NCBI GenBank assembly: GCA_016713905.1
Contig: JADJOE010000002.1
Coordinates: 464,816-528,815, forward strand
Source: Candidatus Vicinibacter proximus
GTDB lineage: Bacteria > Bacteroidota > Bacteroidia > Chitinophagales > Saprospiraceae
Direction of reading: 5' to 3'
Length of the DNA: 64,000 bases
In this document: piece after piece, positions 18,370 to 27,351 of the stretch
How positions within the stretch are numbered: the first letter of the stretch is position 1
Layout: the number at the start of each line of letters is the position of its first letter
Translations under genes and position numbers: made by a program
The notes under the pieces: model-generated
Told to the model about the DNA's origin: nothing
Databases searched by the model: none
The model's input: the letters and a program-made list of their open reading frames with translations, nothing else

Positions 18370-19272
18370 TTATTTATTAAAAATCGGTATATCATCTTTT
18401 GTTTTTTCTCCCTCAAAGAAAGTCATTGGAACTGTCAATGCTAAGCCGTTATTCTTTTTAGCGTAGTCATTTAGATTTTGTTCTAGTGAAGTAAATATCA
18501 TTTTTAATTCCTCTTTTGGAAAAAGCTTTTTCCAAGATGTAAGCCATCCAAGTTTTACGAAGTTATGATTCAGAAAAGCTGTGCCATCTAAAAATTTCAT
18601 TTCAAAACTTTCTTCAAAATGTCTGCAAACATTGAACCCATTTAGATTAAATAAGTTTGAAATACTTTCAATCGTTCCCCGATGTTCTTCGTCTTGTTTA
18701 AGTGGAGATATTAAGTTTTCTTTATTCAACTGTTTAAGAGTTGAATAAAATATATTGTAGAATTCATTCCAGTGTCCGTTTAGGTTAGATGTTAAAACAA
18801 GTTTGCCTTTAGTCTTTAATACACGATGACATTCTTTAAAAACTACTTGAGGGTTGTCAAAATTATTGATGCCAAGATTTGAAATTATTAAATCTATAGT
18901 GTTGTTGTTAAAAGGAATTTGTTCTGCTGAACTTTCTATTATTTCAACATTAGAAAGGGAGTAATTTTTTATTTTTTGTCTTGCACGCTTATTAGCATTT
19001 ACCCAGGGGTCAATACCGTAAAGTTTACAAGAATTGCCAAACCGTCCTGCGAGTTCAGTTAACGGAAAACCTGCACCAGAACCAATATCAATTATGTGCA
19101 GGTTCGGTTTTAGTTCCAAATGTTTAAGCAATAAAAGTCCAAATGACGCACTCCATAAAGGAAGTTCGTCAAATGTCTCAATGAATTCCTCGCTGTCATC
19201 AAAAATGTATGATAAATATTCTGTCATATTGTAATTGCCAAAGTTAATTTTTTGTAGTAAACCCAATGTCAT
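18370..19272 (-). CDS. Class I SAM-dependent methyltransferase
   Basis: The protein is up to 300 aa. The start may instead be the internal MTEYLSYIFDD at 19227. It has the SAM-binding glycine motif IIDIGSGAGFPLTEL, the second acidic residue in YGIDPWVNANKRA, and LIISNLGINNF followed by HRVLKTKGKLVLTSN. The C-terminal extension (EMKFLDGTAFLNHNFVKLGW) is as in methyltransferase-11-type small-molecule enzymes. The substrate is unknown. Intact and without signal peptide. Confidence 0.85.
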   Translation of the reverse strand: MTLGLLQKINFGNYNMTEYLSYIFDDSEEFIETFDELPLWSASFGLLLLKHLELKPNLHIIDIGSGAGFPLTELAGRFGNSCKLYGIDPWVNANKRARQKIKNYSLSNVEIIESSAEQIPFNNNTIDLIISNLGINNFDNPQVVFKECHRVLKTKGKLVLTSNLNGHWNEFYNIFYSTLKQLNKENLISPLKQDEEHRGTIESISNLFNLNGFNVCRHFEESFEMKFLDGTAFLNHNFVKLGWLTSWKKLFPKEELKMIFTSLEQNLNDYAKKNNGLALTVPMTFFEGEKTKDDIPIFNK

Positions 19273-19295
19273 CCCCTATGTAGCCCAAGCATGAC

Positions 19296-19471
19296 GCATA
19301 ATGTTTTGGCGCTTGGTGAAGGTTGCGATTTTTACCACAAACCCGCCTGCCTGAAGGTAGGTGTTGATGCGGAAAATCAATGTTTGATTAACCACAAATG
19401 TGTCTGCGAAGCACTGCCTGTCCCAAACTTCTTTCGGGAGAACCTCCGATATCGCAAACCCTTTGTTATGC
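19296..19471 (-). other. attC-19, long form
   Basis: A 176-base site. Left core GCATAAT (last C lost); right core GTTATGC. The loop contains an extra inverted repeat (GCCTGCCTGAAGGTAGG), which explains the length. The right end pairs 7/7 with attC-20. Confidence 0.75.
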
Positions 19472-19556
19472 GTTCGTGCAGTTGTTCGCTCAAGAAATAA
19501 TTGATTGAAGTACTTTCGAAAGCTTATTTGATACAATGTCTGAATATTCATCCCTA

Positions 19557-20063
19557 TCAAGTCAACTTGTTATACGATAAGTGAAGTGCTCTTGCTGCAA
19601 CAAATAAAGCAACAATTCCAGACAGGACTCGCAAATGTTCACCGAACACCCAATTGTTTACCAAGTTCAATGTTTTAAATGATTCTAATGTTATATCCTT
19701 ACTCCAAAACAGATAGTTATTTATCGGAAGGAAATAAAACATGGTGAACAGAAATGCACCCAAAGTAAGGACAAGGTGGATACTCAGCAGTATTTTAATC
19801 CGCTTGTCGGATTTCAAGTATGCAAAAAAGCTAATTACCGACATCAGTACCGAAGCAGGAACAGCTATCCGAAAGAAATGCCCAGGGTCTGCGTTAATGA
19901 AAAACGTTCTATAATTGGTTAGTGATTCTACACTTCCATCCCTCCAATTTGACATTACGACAAAAAAATCAAATAAGTGTCCAGTTAAATAAACTGTAGA
20001 AATTAAAGTGTTAAGCCAGAGAATAATTCCTTTTGTCATGTTGATTAATTTTAGTTTGTCCAA
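19557..20063 (-). CDS. DUF1772-like four-helix membrane protein
   Basis: The protein is 168 aa with four hydrophobic helices (GIILWLNTLISTVYLTGHLF; FFRIAVPASVLMSVISFFAY; ILLSIHLVLTLGAFLFTMFY; LRVLSGIVALFVAARALHLS). Motifs such as TNYRTFFINADP and FYFLPINNYLF resemble the anthrone-oxygenase/DUF1772 group. Inner membrane; role unknown. Intact. Confidence 0.65.
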   Translation of the reverse strand: MDKLKLINMTKGIILWLNTLISTVYLTGHLFDFFVVMSNWRDGSVESLTNYRTFFINADPGHFFRIAVPASVLMSVISFFAYLKSDKRIKILLSIHLVLTLGAFLFTMFYFLPINNYLFWSKDITLESFKTLNLVNNWVFGEHLRVLSGIVALFVAARALHLSYNKLT

Positions 20064-20114
20064 GTAAATTTAGTGCACTTTGTTTTAATTTCTCACCGTC
20101 GCCCAAGCCATGAA

Positions 20115-20252
20115 GCATAACGGTTTTGGCATAGACGCTGCACCGCCAAACCCTGAGCAACCAAAAATAAGAATTAAGTCATTATCTTAGGTAAAAATTA
20201 AAAGAGAATGATTTAAGATGCATGGCGGGGTAGAGCCTATGCCGTGTTGTGT
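20115..20252 (-). other. attC-20
   Basis: Left core GCATAAC; right core GTTGTGT. The arms GGCATAGACGCTGCACCGCC and GGCGGGGTAGAGCCTATGCC are well matched. Confidence 0.82.
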
Positions 20253-20339
20253 GTAGTTTTTATGGATACTTTTGATTTTCTTTGTCATAATTGTCCTTAA
20301 AGAAAAACACAGACAGAATTTAAGAGGAGCATGTTGTAA

Positions 20340-22061
20340 TTAAGGTTTCAGAATTTTAACTAACATAGTGCCATTCTTATTATTTCTTTCTAACCAGAGC
20401 TTCAAAGCAGACTGCGCCATTTCCATTGAATCATATATATTAAAATTACTGTAGCAACCTGATTCATTCTCACACTCATTTTCAAACTTTTTAAAAATAG
20501 CTTTTGACATATTAGATAATTCAACTTGAGTACAAGTCTTTTCCTTAATCTCTGTATACTTGATAACCTTATTTTGTGAAGAACCTGCATCTGTTACAGG
20601 GTTATAGAAGAAGAAATAGTAATACTTTTTGACTAATGAAGTATCACTTTTTAATTCATTCATTTCATTAGGTTTAAGATTGAGGGTCAATATTACATTA
20701 TTAAGTGATTGGTCAGAATTGAGGTATTTACTAAATAATAAATCAAACTTATTTTTGTCATTGATAACCTTTTTCAATGTCTGCTCAAGAAAGGTGTAAT
20801 TGGTCATAACCGCAGGTGATTGTAGCAGTGCTTTAATCCACTCCCACATTTTATCTTCCCCAATATCTCTTTCAATAGCTGCAAAAATAAGTGGTGCGTA
20901 ATAGTAAACATATAACTCCCGATCCAAATAATCGGTCTTTGAGCGAACCTTATTGATTTGTACAGGGTTAAAATTGCGCATTGCTCTGATTTTCGATTGT
21001 AGTTTTTCATGGTAAAGGCTGTCGCTAATCAACTTGCGGGTAATATCCAGTGCCAAAAATTCAGCGAAGCCTTCGGATATAATGTCCTCTATTTCTGAAT
21101 TGAAGTTTCGTACAGTTCCAAAATAATAATGCGCAAGTTCATGAGCCATAAATTGCAAGAAAGCTGTCCCTTTGCTTTTGCTTGCAAACGATTTCATGCC
21201 TTCATCCCAGCCTACCTTAACAATGGTGGGGTAGGAAGCAAATAACCATGAGTTATTTCTGGATACCGGTGTGGTTTGGATATACACTGTTTTTCCTTTA
21301 TATGGAATAGCTAATTTATGTTCTAAATATTTTTGATAAGAAAGAAGAGTTTTGTCCAATTCAATGAGTTGCTCCTCATCCGCATCGGGGTTAAGAAAAT
21401 AATCGCCATTTATAGATACTGAATTATAATCGCCGACAAACATTGTAAGATCCTGTGAAGTGTTGCTTGTCACCTTAGCATGTGTGCCAGATATAGGTTG
21501 GCTGCCATTTATATATATTACCTTGCAATCACTACATGATATATCCAGTTCATAAGTTACTTTTTCATACCTCGTATCTGTTTTAACATCGTAGAGTATC
21601 GGGCACCAAGCACTTTGGATGCCATCGGCCCGCAGCGTTGTACCATTGAACGCAATGTTTCCTCTCCAGTCTACCACACTTGTGGTATCTGTAATAACTG
21701 GATACATCCCTACATAATTGAAGCGGATAGCATGTGGAAGGTATTTGCCAGATTCAGTCAATGCACTAATATAATAGGCAGATGATTCCCCAGAAGAAAA
21801 CGTGTCCTGTAGAGATCGTTCATAGTTGAGTGGTGACATGAATGGCTCTGCATTCTTAATATAGCGGATATTCATACCAGAATTTAGTCGCAAATAATAA
21901 TCGTCTAGTCGTGGCATGTTTGACAATGTTAGATCACATTCAATTGTACCTTTTTTAACAGAAATTGTTACCTTGCCCTGCACATGAGGAATGGTATCCT
22001 GTGCAAATATGGTCATTTGAACCAGTGAAGAAATGAACAAACTAATGATATATTTTTTCAT
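20340..22061 (-). CDS. M1-like zinc metallopeptidase (gluzincin), secreted
   Basis: The protein is 573 aa. The signal peptide ends near IFAQD. The active site is HELAH (residues 307-311) followed after 18 residues by Glu 330 in SEGFAEFLAL. That is the HExxH-x18-E arrangement of M1 aminopeptidases and related gluzincins. The N-terminal beta domain contains a two-cysteine segment ISCSDCK. It lacks an obvious GxMEN exopeptidase motif, so the specificity may differ from true aminopeptidases. Likely periplasmic. It is one of the largest single genes in the array and occupies its cassette alone. Confidence 0.82.
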   Translation of the reverse strand: MKKYIISLFISSLVQMTIFAQDTIPHVQGKVTISVKKGTIECDLTLSNMPRLDDYYLRLNSGMNIRYIKNAEPFMSPLNYERSLQDTFSSGESSAYYISALTESGKYLPHAIRFNYVGMYPVITDTTSVVDWRGNIAFNGTTLRADGIQSAWCPILYDVKTDTRYEKVTYELDISCSDCKVIYINGSQPISGTHAKVTSNTSQDLTMFVGDYNSVSINGDYFLNPDADEEQLIELDKTLLSYQKYLEHKLAIPYKGKTVYIQTTPVSRNNSWLFASYPTIVKVGWDEGMKSFASKSKGTAFLQFMAHELAHYYFGTVRNFNSEIEDIISEGFAEFLALDITRKLISDSLYHEKLQSKIRAMRNFNPVQINKVRSKTDYLDRELYVYYYAPLIFAAIERDIGEDKMWEWIKALLQSPAVMTNYTFLEQTLKKVINDKNKFDLLFSKYLNSDQSLNNVILTLNLKPNEMNELKSDTSLVKKYYYFFFYNPVTDAGSSQNKVIKYTEIKEKTCTQVELSNMSKAIFKKFENECENESGCYSNFNIYDSMEMAQSALKLWLERNNKNGTMLVKILKP

Positions 22062-22148
22062 ACAATTTAACGATATAAAAAATGGAAATTAGTGAAGAAT
22101 AGTAGTAGCGTTTGAATAAAATATAACGAATATGTCAAGCAAAAATAT

Positions 22149-22214
22149 GCACAACGTCAAGTACACCTGCCATACAACCGATAGGGAGTATGGTCATGGT
22201 GTACATTGTTAGCG
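22149..22214 (-). other. attC-21, short form
   Basis: A 66-base site with left core GCACAAC and right core GTTAGCG. The arms GTCAAGTACACCTGCCATAC and GTATGGTCATGGTGTAC pair closely. The right end pairs 10/10 with attC-22. Confidence 0.87.
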
Positions 22215-22221
22215 ATTGTAT

Positions 22222-23112
22222 TCATTTATCTCTTATATACAAGTCATATCTAGTTAAAGTGTCTAATTGAGTTTCTTTTAAATAATTTTCGAGTTTCTTT
22301 CTGTATTTTCTTCTCATTTTCTCTCTATCGGTTATGCCATAAATTGTTTGTAAAATTGATTTTTGAACATTAAGATTGAAATCATTTACTTTCATCATGT
22401 CAATTAAGTGATTCACACTTTTTTCGGTTCCACTAGTTCTTAGTATTCCAAGCATTCTGTAGAAATATCTTTGACCTGTATAATCGTCTATCCGTTTGAG
22501 AATTTCATTTTCAATTATTTCGCCTGAATTAAAGAAAGATGATAATACTCTATCTCTTAATTCTTCATAGTTTGTTGTATCATCAAATATTTTTAAATAA
22601 GTTTCTTTTAATTCATATTTTTTATTTTCTAAAAATTCTGCCTCAGCCTCGATGCAGTGGTAAAAGTTTTGCCAATTATGTTTAGGATTGTTTCTTTTTT
22701 CATCTTTTTGTTTCATTCTATTCAGAACAAAATTTAGTGAATCTTGAAGTGTTTTGAGATTAGCAAATCTGAATTCTTGACTAAGGTTTTCAATATCGAA
22801 TCTGGAAGATAGCATTCTTAAATATGAATTCGTGTCCAATTCAATCGAGTGAGTATAGCTGATGAATCTTCTTCTATCCTTTAATAGTGATACCCATAAT
22901 GTGTCTGCACAATTACAGCTTCTAAATTCAATCTCAGACATTGTTCCCATTTTGGCAATTAATTCATTTGACTTTTTTTCAATAACCTTGTGGTCGAATT
23001 CTTTATAAAATGACGCAATTTTCACCTCAGCACACAACTTCTCGTATTCAGATTGTCCAGTAAGCTGACCTATCCAAAAGATTGAAAGTAAAATAAAAGT
23101 GAGATTTTTCAT
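22222..23112 (-). CDS. Secreted protein of unknown function, helical
   Basis: The protein is 296 aa with an N-terminal signal peptide (NLTFILLSIFWIGQLTGQ). A two-cysteine motif FRSCNCAD lies near residue 65. The C-terminal half is helical with charged repeats (YRMLGILRTSGTEKSVNHLI, NVQKSILQTIYGITDREKMR) and looks HEAT-like. No family is recognised. Intact and alone in its cassette. Confidence 0.7.
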   Translation of the reverse strand: MKNLTFILLSIFWIGQLTGQSEYEKLCAEVKIASFYKEFDHKVIEKKSNELIAKMGTMSEIEFRSCNCADTLWVSLLKDRRRFISYTHSIELDTNSYLRMLSSRFDIENLSQEFRFANLKTLQDSLNFVLNRMKQKDEKRNNPKHNWQNFYHCIEAEAEFLENKKYELKETYLKIFDDTTNYEELRDRVLSSFFNSGEIIENEILKRIDDYTGQRYFYRMLGILRTSGTEKSVNHLIDMMKVNDFNLNVQKSILQTIYGITDREKMRRKYRKKLENYLKETQLDTLTRYDLYIRDK

Positions 23113-23122
23113 TCTATATAAT

Positions 23123-23190
23123 CGCTAACGGTCGAGTGTATGCGTCGTGGCGGCGTTTAGCCGCCATGATCGTCATACACTTTGTTATCA
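23123..23190 (-). other. attC-22, short form
   Basis: A 68-base near-perfect hairpin: GAGTGTATGCGTCGTGGCGG against CCGCCATGATCGTCATACAC. Left core CGCTAAC; right core GTTATCA. Its right core does not pair with the left core of attC-23, unlike the neighbouring cassettes. Confidence 0.88.
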
Positions 23191-23267
23191 GATGTGAATT
23201 CTCTATTTCAAATTAATGTTTACATACATCTATTCTTGTTGATTTTGCAAGATCATTCAAATTAATT

Positions 23268-24785
23268 TTAGTTGATTTTAACCAATTTATTCTGGAATAT
23301 AACTTTATTCTTATTTAAAATTTGCAATAAATAAATGCCTGAAGAAAGTTCTGAAAGATCTAATTCATTAAATGTTTGAAGTGAAAAATAGTAAGTAAGT
23401 TGATTCCCAGTGAGATTTGTCACTCTAACGACTCTATTTTCTTTATATTGATTCCCATTATATTTAATTATTACTTTATCTTTTGTTACAGTTGGATAAA
23501 CATCAAATAATCTTTTACTGGTTAAATCTTCCTTAACTCCATTTAATGTGCTATCACAACGATAGTTTGAAGGCGGGTAACCATAATGTGGTTGAGTTGG
23601 TATAGATGAGAAGTTAAATCCAGGTAGTGTAACCCCATGTTGAATTATTTCGGATGCTTTTCCAGGACAATCTGGTTTATTTATTACATGCAAGTTATAA
23701 GTACTGCTTGTGGCACTAATGTATATTCTACCATCAGGTGCCAGAGCCGATAAATAAAATACTGTTCCATAAGGATTGCGAAATCCATCATATTGAGCAA
23801 TATCTATTCTAGATGCTTCAATATTTGAAGATTGCATATCAAATTGGATTACTTTATAAAGTGGACTTGCGTATAGATATCTTGAATTTGGAGAAAAAGA
23901 CAATCCGGTAACATGAAATGTATCTTGATTAAACATAATTCTAGGTCTAGGACTGGATAATTGTCCTGTACTATCATTAAAATCATAAATATTCAATCCA
24001 TTCCATTTATTCATTCTGGCATAGTGCTGGCCATTTGGACTAAATACAGCTTGTCCTTGTCCATCAAGGTCTGACCAACGTTCTCCAAGACATTGAAGTG
24101 ATGGCTTATTTACTCCATTTTCGTCTACAAGAAACACAAAGTAACAATTAGTATGAGATTTTGGAGCAATGAGCCAAAAGTCCTTCTTATTGGCATGACG
24201 ACAGGCTACTAAGCTGGCCCTACCAAGTGTATCATATAATGCAATTTGATTCTTTAATACCACCTCACCCTTACCGGAGTCTCTTGTCATATCTACAATA
24301 TGATACATTACCCTCTGAGGGGCAAATGCAGCAAATGAATCTATACCGAAGTAAGGAATATCAAAATCAATATTGAATATATAATAATAATCTTTTCTGC
24401 CAGGGTATTCCGTGATGACACAACCAGGAGAGGTTGGTCCATAGAATTCATCGCATTCACTAAATTTAGCTGCACCTGGATTTATGGTATCTCCATTTTT
24501 CATTATTTCAAATTTAGCATTAGCAACCCAACATGAGTTAGTATAAAAGAGTAGTTTGCCTTCTATGTCAGAAATACTTGAATTAGAACCAGCGAAATCT
24601 ATTCCTGGGTCAATTAATGAAACTGACACACTATCATTAAAGCGCACCAAATTCCCATCAGTTGTATTTCCTAAGATCCAAGTAGCATTACGTTCTTTTT
24701 GACAGTAAAGCAAAGAATGAGTTATAATGATGGGAAGAATTAATATTCCGACCCTTCGTGCAATTTTTTTAATGAGAAATTGCAT
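23268..24785 (-). CDS. T9SS-secreted propeller-like protein
   Basis: The protein is 505 aa. After an N-terminal signal (IARRVGILILPIIITHSLLY) it has repeated segments of a WD/propeller-like surface protein (TWILGNTTDGNLVRF, FSPNGQHYARMNKWNGLNIY, SFSPNSRYLYASPLYKVIQF). The last about 80 residues are a type A T9SS sorting domain (LFDVYPTVTKDKVIIKYNGN to SSGIYLLQILNKNKVIFQNK). It is exported through the outer membrane by T9SS and anchored or released. Its start overlaps by one base the stop of the truncated gene upstream, so the two were co-translated. Confidence 0.85.
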   Translation of the reverse strand: MQFLIKKIARRVGILILPIIITHSLLYCQKERNATWILGNTTDGNLVRFNDSVSVSLIDPGIDFAGSNSSISDIEGKLLFYTNSCWVANAKFEIMKNGDTINPGAAKFSECDEFYGPTSPGCVITEYPGRKDYYYIFNIDFDIPYFGIDSFAAFAPQRVMYHIVDMTRDSGKGEVVLKNQIALYDTLGRASLVACRHANKKDFWLIAPKSHTNCYFVFLVDENGVNKPSLQCLGERWSDLDGQGQAVFSPNGQHYARMNKWNGLNIYDFNDSTGQLSSPRPRIMFNQDTFHVTGLSFSPNSRYLYASPLYKVIQFDMQSSNIEASRIDIAQYDGFRNPYGTVFYLSALAPDGRIYISATSSTYNLHVINKPDCPGKASEIIQHGVTLPGFNFSSIPTQPHYGYPPSNYRCDSTLNGVKEDLTSKRLFDVYPTVTKDKVIIKYNGNQYKENRVVRVTNLTGNQLTYYFSLQTFNELDLSELSSGIYLLQILNKNKVIFQNKLVKIN

Positions 24786-25690
24786 TATTTAAGTATTACA
24801 AATTTACTTACCGTTATATTTCCTGAAATATCAGTAGTGACAAGTAAATATATTCCATTACTAAAATTAACTCTATTGTGAATGTCTATTGGATTATTAC
24901 TTGATTCAATTTTTTGACCAGACAAATTATATATCTCGTATAGATATTCTGTAATAAATTGATCTGATTTAATTGCTGAATTCAACATTAAATTGCTAAA
25001 TAAGCCTTCTTGATTAGATTGATTATTGGATCCAATTAATGGGTTGTCACCTAGATATATAAATGTTTGATCTCCATATGGAATATCAATTTGCTCATGA
25101 CAAAATTCATAAAAATTGGAATAGCAATAAGGCAACAGGTTTCTTGCATTTATCACTGCAAATCCTCCAACAGTAGGACATTGTTCAGCAATACTATTCA
25201 GGATTCCTCCCTGACTTTCTTTAATCCTTCCATCCTGATACCTAAGAGAATTCAAAAATATATTTAAGTATGCCTTTTCATTGGTTTCATAAATTGATAT
25301 TGCGTTAATGAGTTGTAATTGATTTAGAGCCAATTCTAATCCAAAATAAAAATCAAGTTTTGCTTGGGAATAAAAGGAATCTAACTGCAATTGATGATAT
25401 AAATATTGTTGTGCTAATATAGTTCTCTGCAATATAACACTAGAATCTGGTTCGTCAGATATGGATAGTAAACTGTCTAATTCAGCAATTTCAGAAGAAA
25501 TTAATAATTGATTGTTTAAGTTGCTATTAATGTTAGCACTAATTGATTGGCTTAACTGGTATGCATCATCAAAAAGTTTTTCAGCCTTGACCAAATACCC
25601 AACATTGGTATTTACATTGTTATTATAAAATGTCTGTAAAACAGGGTATAGTTGAATTAATTCAGGGTAAAGAAATAATTTTCGAAATAA
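24785..25690 (-). pseudogene. T9SS-secreted protein, 5' part replaced by attC
   Basis: The open frame continues without a start into the attC at its 5' side. The recognisable protein begins at LFRKLFLYPELIQLYPVLQT immediately after the core G|TT. The region is mostly helical (GYLVKAEKLFDDAYQLSQSI). It ends in a T9SS sorting domain (EIYNLSGQKIESSNNPIDIH, FSNGIYLLVTTDISGNITVS). The N-terminal part and export signal are missing, so the product cannot be secreted normally. The break lies exactly at a recombination point, which suggests integrase action at a secondary site inside the gene. Confidence 0.78.
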
Positions 25691-25829
25691 CGTATTGGCG
25701 CTTGGCACAGTGGCGGATTTCGGAGCACAAAACCGTCAATACACCATCCCCAAAAACTTTGGGGATTGATTCGAGGTAGAATGTTCAATTAACCAAGTCA
25801 CCCGCCATTGAGCCAAACGCCTGTTATAG
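25685..25829 (-). other. attC-23
   Basis: Left core AAATAAC lies inside the neighbouring truncated coding sequence. Right core GTTATAG. The arms TATTGGCGCTTGGCACAGTG and CATTGAGCCAAACGCC form the stem. The right end pairs 10/10 with attC-24. An identical copy lies at 47288-47427 (attC-43). Confidence 0.88.
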
Positions 25830-25836
25830 GGCGTTT

Positions 25837-26412
25837 TTATTCATTGTCAGTTTCAAAGTGGTTAATTGTTTGTCTATACTCCTTGTCCCAAAGTCTATAC
25901 GAAAAATAAAAAATTGAGATTATCATTAGTCCATAAATAACATATAATGGCCTGCCAACTAAATCTCTAAATGAATTGTAAAATGAGATATTATAGAATT
26001 GACATAAATTGTGAATTGTTGCTATGAAACTTACAAAAATAAGAACTCGAACTAAAACATATCCTGAATGCGCAAGAAGCGTCTTTTTGTTTTTTGGTGT
26101 CTTATAGAAAATTTCGAGAAATCGTCCCTTTTCATTAAAATATAGTTCAGAGACAAAGTCTGTCAGGTTATTTGAAGTGGATTTGATTTGTGTCGGACTA
26201 TACTTAAACGTATAGTAATAAAATGCATAGATTATAATCCCAACAATAATTACATTAGATATAATTAAACCAGTCCATCCAACGCCAAAAAATTTGTATA
26301 AAGGGTTTTGTTCTCCTGTCGGGTTGTCAAAAAACCAAAGGCTTGTTGAATAGAAGTCACAACCTCTCGAAAAGAGAAGGATGAACGTCAGAAGAAAAAA
26401 TTTAAGTTTCAT
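25837..26412 (-). CDS. Membrane protein of unknown function (copy 1 of 2)
   Basis: The protein is 191 aa with about four hydrophobic helices: an N-terminal one (FFLLTFILLFSR), TGLIISNVIIVGIIIYAFYY, VLVRVLIFVSFIATIHNL and VIYGLMIISIFYFSYRLW. A short CDFYSTSLWFFDNPTGEQNP motif follows the first helix. No family is recognised. The same cassette recurs at 47.4-48.0 kb with frameshifts. Confidence 0.75.
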   Translation of the reverse strand: MKLKFFLLTFILLFSRGCDFYSTSLWFFDNPTGEQNPLYKFFGVGWTGLIISNVIIVGIIIYAFYYYTFKYSPTQIKSTSNNLTDFVSELYFNEKGRFLEIFYKTPKNKKTLLAHSGYVLVRVLIFVSFIATIHNLCQFYNISFYNSFRDLVGRPLYVIYGLMIISIFYFSYRLWDKEYRQTINHFETDNE

Positions 26413-26458
26413 AATATATTTTATTTAATTGTTTCTTTTGTTGTCGTTCTAAAATGCC

Positions 26459-26526
26459 CTATAACGTTTGGCATATGCGGCGGCCTGACCGAATGGGAAG
26501 GCTGATCGTCATATGCATTGTTATGT
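26459..26526 (-). other. attC-24, short form
   Basis: Left core CTATAAC; right core GTTATGT. The arms GGCATATGCGGCGGCC and AGGCTGATCGTCATATGC pair. The right end pairs 10/10 with attC-25. Identical to attC-31 apart from the left core. Confidence 0.9.
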
Positions 26527-26539
26527 AGCGTATTTCCAT

Positions 26540-27187
26540 TTATAAATTCATTGCTAATATTACCCCTAGTCCAAAATAATGATTGTTTCGAGGCACATCT
26601 CTTACAACTTTGTTAATTCCATAGTATCCTTTCAATCCTGTTGAAAATGATTTACTACCAATTGAAATTTGCCTTGCGACACTTAATGACAATGGGATTG
26701 AAAGTTTATTAAATTCGCCAGAAATTAAGGTTTCATCTCGCGTTTCCTTTTCTGTTTCACCGTTTGTAAATTTCGTTATTTGTCTTGTATTATTTGATAT
26801 ATTAACTCCAAGTCCAATTTCAGGTAAGAAATAAAACTTCCCAAATTTGATTATCACCCCAATTGGAATGAAAAGATAATTATAATTATGAATGAATTTT
26901 ACTTCTTCAATTCCCTGCTGTCCTCCAATTTCAGATTTTTCTAACTCACCGGTATTGAGATATCCTAAACCTAATGATGGCTTAATCTTTCCTTTTGTAT
27001 TATATTCAATTCTTATTAAAGCATTGTGACTTAATTTGTATTTTTCATTTGCCACTTCATCAGTAATTTTTGAACAATTCGGTGAGTATTCAATACTTAA
27101 TAAGAATTTATTTTCTTGAGCAAGCAATCGTTGAGCTGAAAATATAGATAATACTGAAATCAGAATATTGATTGTGTTTCTTTTCAT
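26540..27187 (-). CDS. Outer-membrane beta-barrel protein (copy 1 of 2)
   Basis: The protein is 215 aa. The signal peptide is followed by alternating amphipathic strands (KPSLGLGYLNTGELEKSEIG, YLFIPIGVIIKFGKFYFLPE, NKLSIPLSLSVARQISIGSK) ending HYFGLGVILAMNL with a terminal Leu. This is typical of small PorT/OmpA-like barrels of Bacteroidota. A copy with no visible difference occupies 33027-33674. Confidence 0.82.
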   Translation of the reverse strand: MKRNTINILISVLSIFSAQRLLAQENKFLLSIEYSPNCSKITDEVANEKYKLSHNALIRIEYNTKGKIKPSLGLGYLNTGELEKSEIGGQQGIEEVKFIHNYNYLFIPIGVIIKFGKFYFLPEIGLGVNISNNTRQITKFTNGETEKETRDETLISGEFNKLSIPLSLSVARQISIGSKSFSTGLKGYYGINKVVRDVPRNNHYFGLGVILAMNL

Positions 27188-27206
27188 TATTATATGTTTT
27201 TATGCT

Positions 27207-27338
27207 ACATAACGTTTTGGCGCTTGGCGAAGAAGCGGATTTCGAAGCACAAAACTGTCTGCCAGCACTGAACTTGATACGAAGCATAAAGCTTCATTTA
27301 AGCACTGAACCCGCTTTTTTGCCAAACGCCTGTTACCT
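27207..27338 (-). other. attC-25
   Basis: Left core ACATAAC; right core GTTACCT. The arms TTTTGGCGCTTGGCGAAGAA and CTTTTTTGCCAAACGCC form the stem. The right end pairs 10/10 with attC-26. Confidence 0.92.
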
Positions 27339-27351
27339 GCCGTTTTTCTTG

